A DNA stretch of 6,284 nt, from NCBI GenBank assembly GCA_900543155.1, contig UQQN01000121.1:1-6284 (forward strand), given 5' to 3'. This stretch comes from an uncultured Prevotella sp. (GTDB lineage Bacteria > Bacteroidota > Bacteroidia > Bacteroidales > Bacteroidaceae). The notes beneath the pieces are model-generated. The model was given only the letters and a program-made list of their open reading frames with translations, had not been told where the DNA came from and made no database searches. How positions within the stretch are numbered: position 1 is the first letter of the stretch; each line of letters begins with the position of its first letter. The translations under genes and the position numbers were made by a program. This document shows, one piece after another, positions 6,074 through 6,284 of this stretch.

Positions 6074-6204
6074 ATAAATAAAGTTTGGAGAAATAGGCTT
6101 TTTTGTGGTTAGTTTTAGGGTGGTTCTAAAAAATCTGATTTTAATTTTCTAAAACTATGCATATGCTATGAAAATGGCTGTTCGCCTAGGCCCAATCTCC
6201 CCCA

Positions 6205-6218
6205 TAACAGGGTGACCC
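6205..6218. repeat. 14-bp motif, copy 2 of 2 (TAACAGGGTGACCC)
   Basis: This is the second copy of the motif at 59-72, with one difference. As minus-strand RNA this copy can fold as AACGGG-UCAC-CCUGUU (one G-U pair). It lies in the noncoding leader upstream of argB, between the edge hairpin and the argB promoter. Confidence 0.35.
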
Positions 6219-6243
6219 GTTTGGTGTGGTGGCATACGTAAAC

Positions 6244-6284
6244 CAGGCATGAGAATTCGGGTAAAACCCTCATTCACATACCTG
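6244..6284 (-). other. Large imperfect hairpin at the window edge, upstream of argB
   Basis: CAGGCATGAGAAT (6244-6256) pairs with ATTCACATACCTG (6272-6284) with two mismatches, and an inner GGGT/ACCC stem (6259-6262, 6266-6269) closes on a 3-nt loop. As minus-strand RNA one mismatch becomes a G-U pair and the inner 2x2 loop becomes GA opposite GA, so the fold is better on that strand. The structure may continue past the window. No U-tract follows, so it is not a plain terminator. The rest of 6074-6243 is noncoding and holds small palindromes (GCCTAGGC at 6184-6191, GCATATGC at 6159-6166, AAAATC-T-GATTTT at 6130-6142) but no recognised RNA family. Confidence 0.4.

Noticed and set aside
6062..6284. 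Known riboswitch or small RNA before argB
   Set aside because: No family-specific conserved core was recognised by eye; only generic hairpins are visible.

Overview
The window comes from a Bacteroidota chromosome, most likely a Prevotella-like member of the Bacteroidales. This rests on the protein character (a Bacteroides-type ArgB, a rubredoxin-first rubrerythrin, a U32 protein, a CPBP protease), on two promoters of the Bacteroidota TAnnTTTG type, and on the absence of Shine-Dalgarno sequences before the starts. No mobile gene, CRISPR array, tRNA or rRNA was seen. All seven genes lie on the minus strand, so transcription runs from high to low coordinates.

In transcription order: a noncoding leader (6284-6062) holds a hairpin at the window edge and ends in a -7 promoter box that almost touches the argB start. 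Next is argB (6061-5288), an arginine biosynthesis kinase. After a 91-bp gap comes a tight cluster. It contains a U32-family protein probably acting in tRNA/rRNA hydroxylation (5196-3961), a HAD phosphatase joined to it by an ATGA overlap (3964-3293), and ribF (3333-2389), the FMN/FAD-forming enzyme, overlapping the HAD gene by about 41 bp. A perfect 14-bp hairpin (2356-2324) closes the cluster. A CPBP membrane protease follows (2235-1405).

The last two genes form an oxidative-stress unit: a PerR-like Fur-family regulator (1290-865) and a rubrerythrin (726-175) that ends in a textbook intrinsic terminator (144-112). The regulator has all five metal ligands of peroxide-sensing PerR. Its promoter region carries a perfect 7-1-7 palindrome over the -33 box and a second inverted repeat next to the start codon. 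The simplest reading is a self-regulated peroxide sensor placed beside its likely target.

The protein families are all known and the region is mainly housekeeping. The less explained material is in the noncoding DNA: the perR palindromes, an apparently leaderless argB, the edge hairpin, and a 14-bp motif found near both window ends. Among the genes, the overlap of a HAD phosphatase with ribF stands out. I saw no clear evidence of an undescribed multi-gene system.
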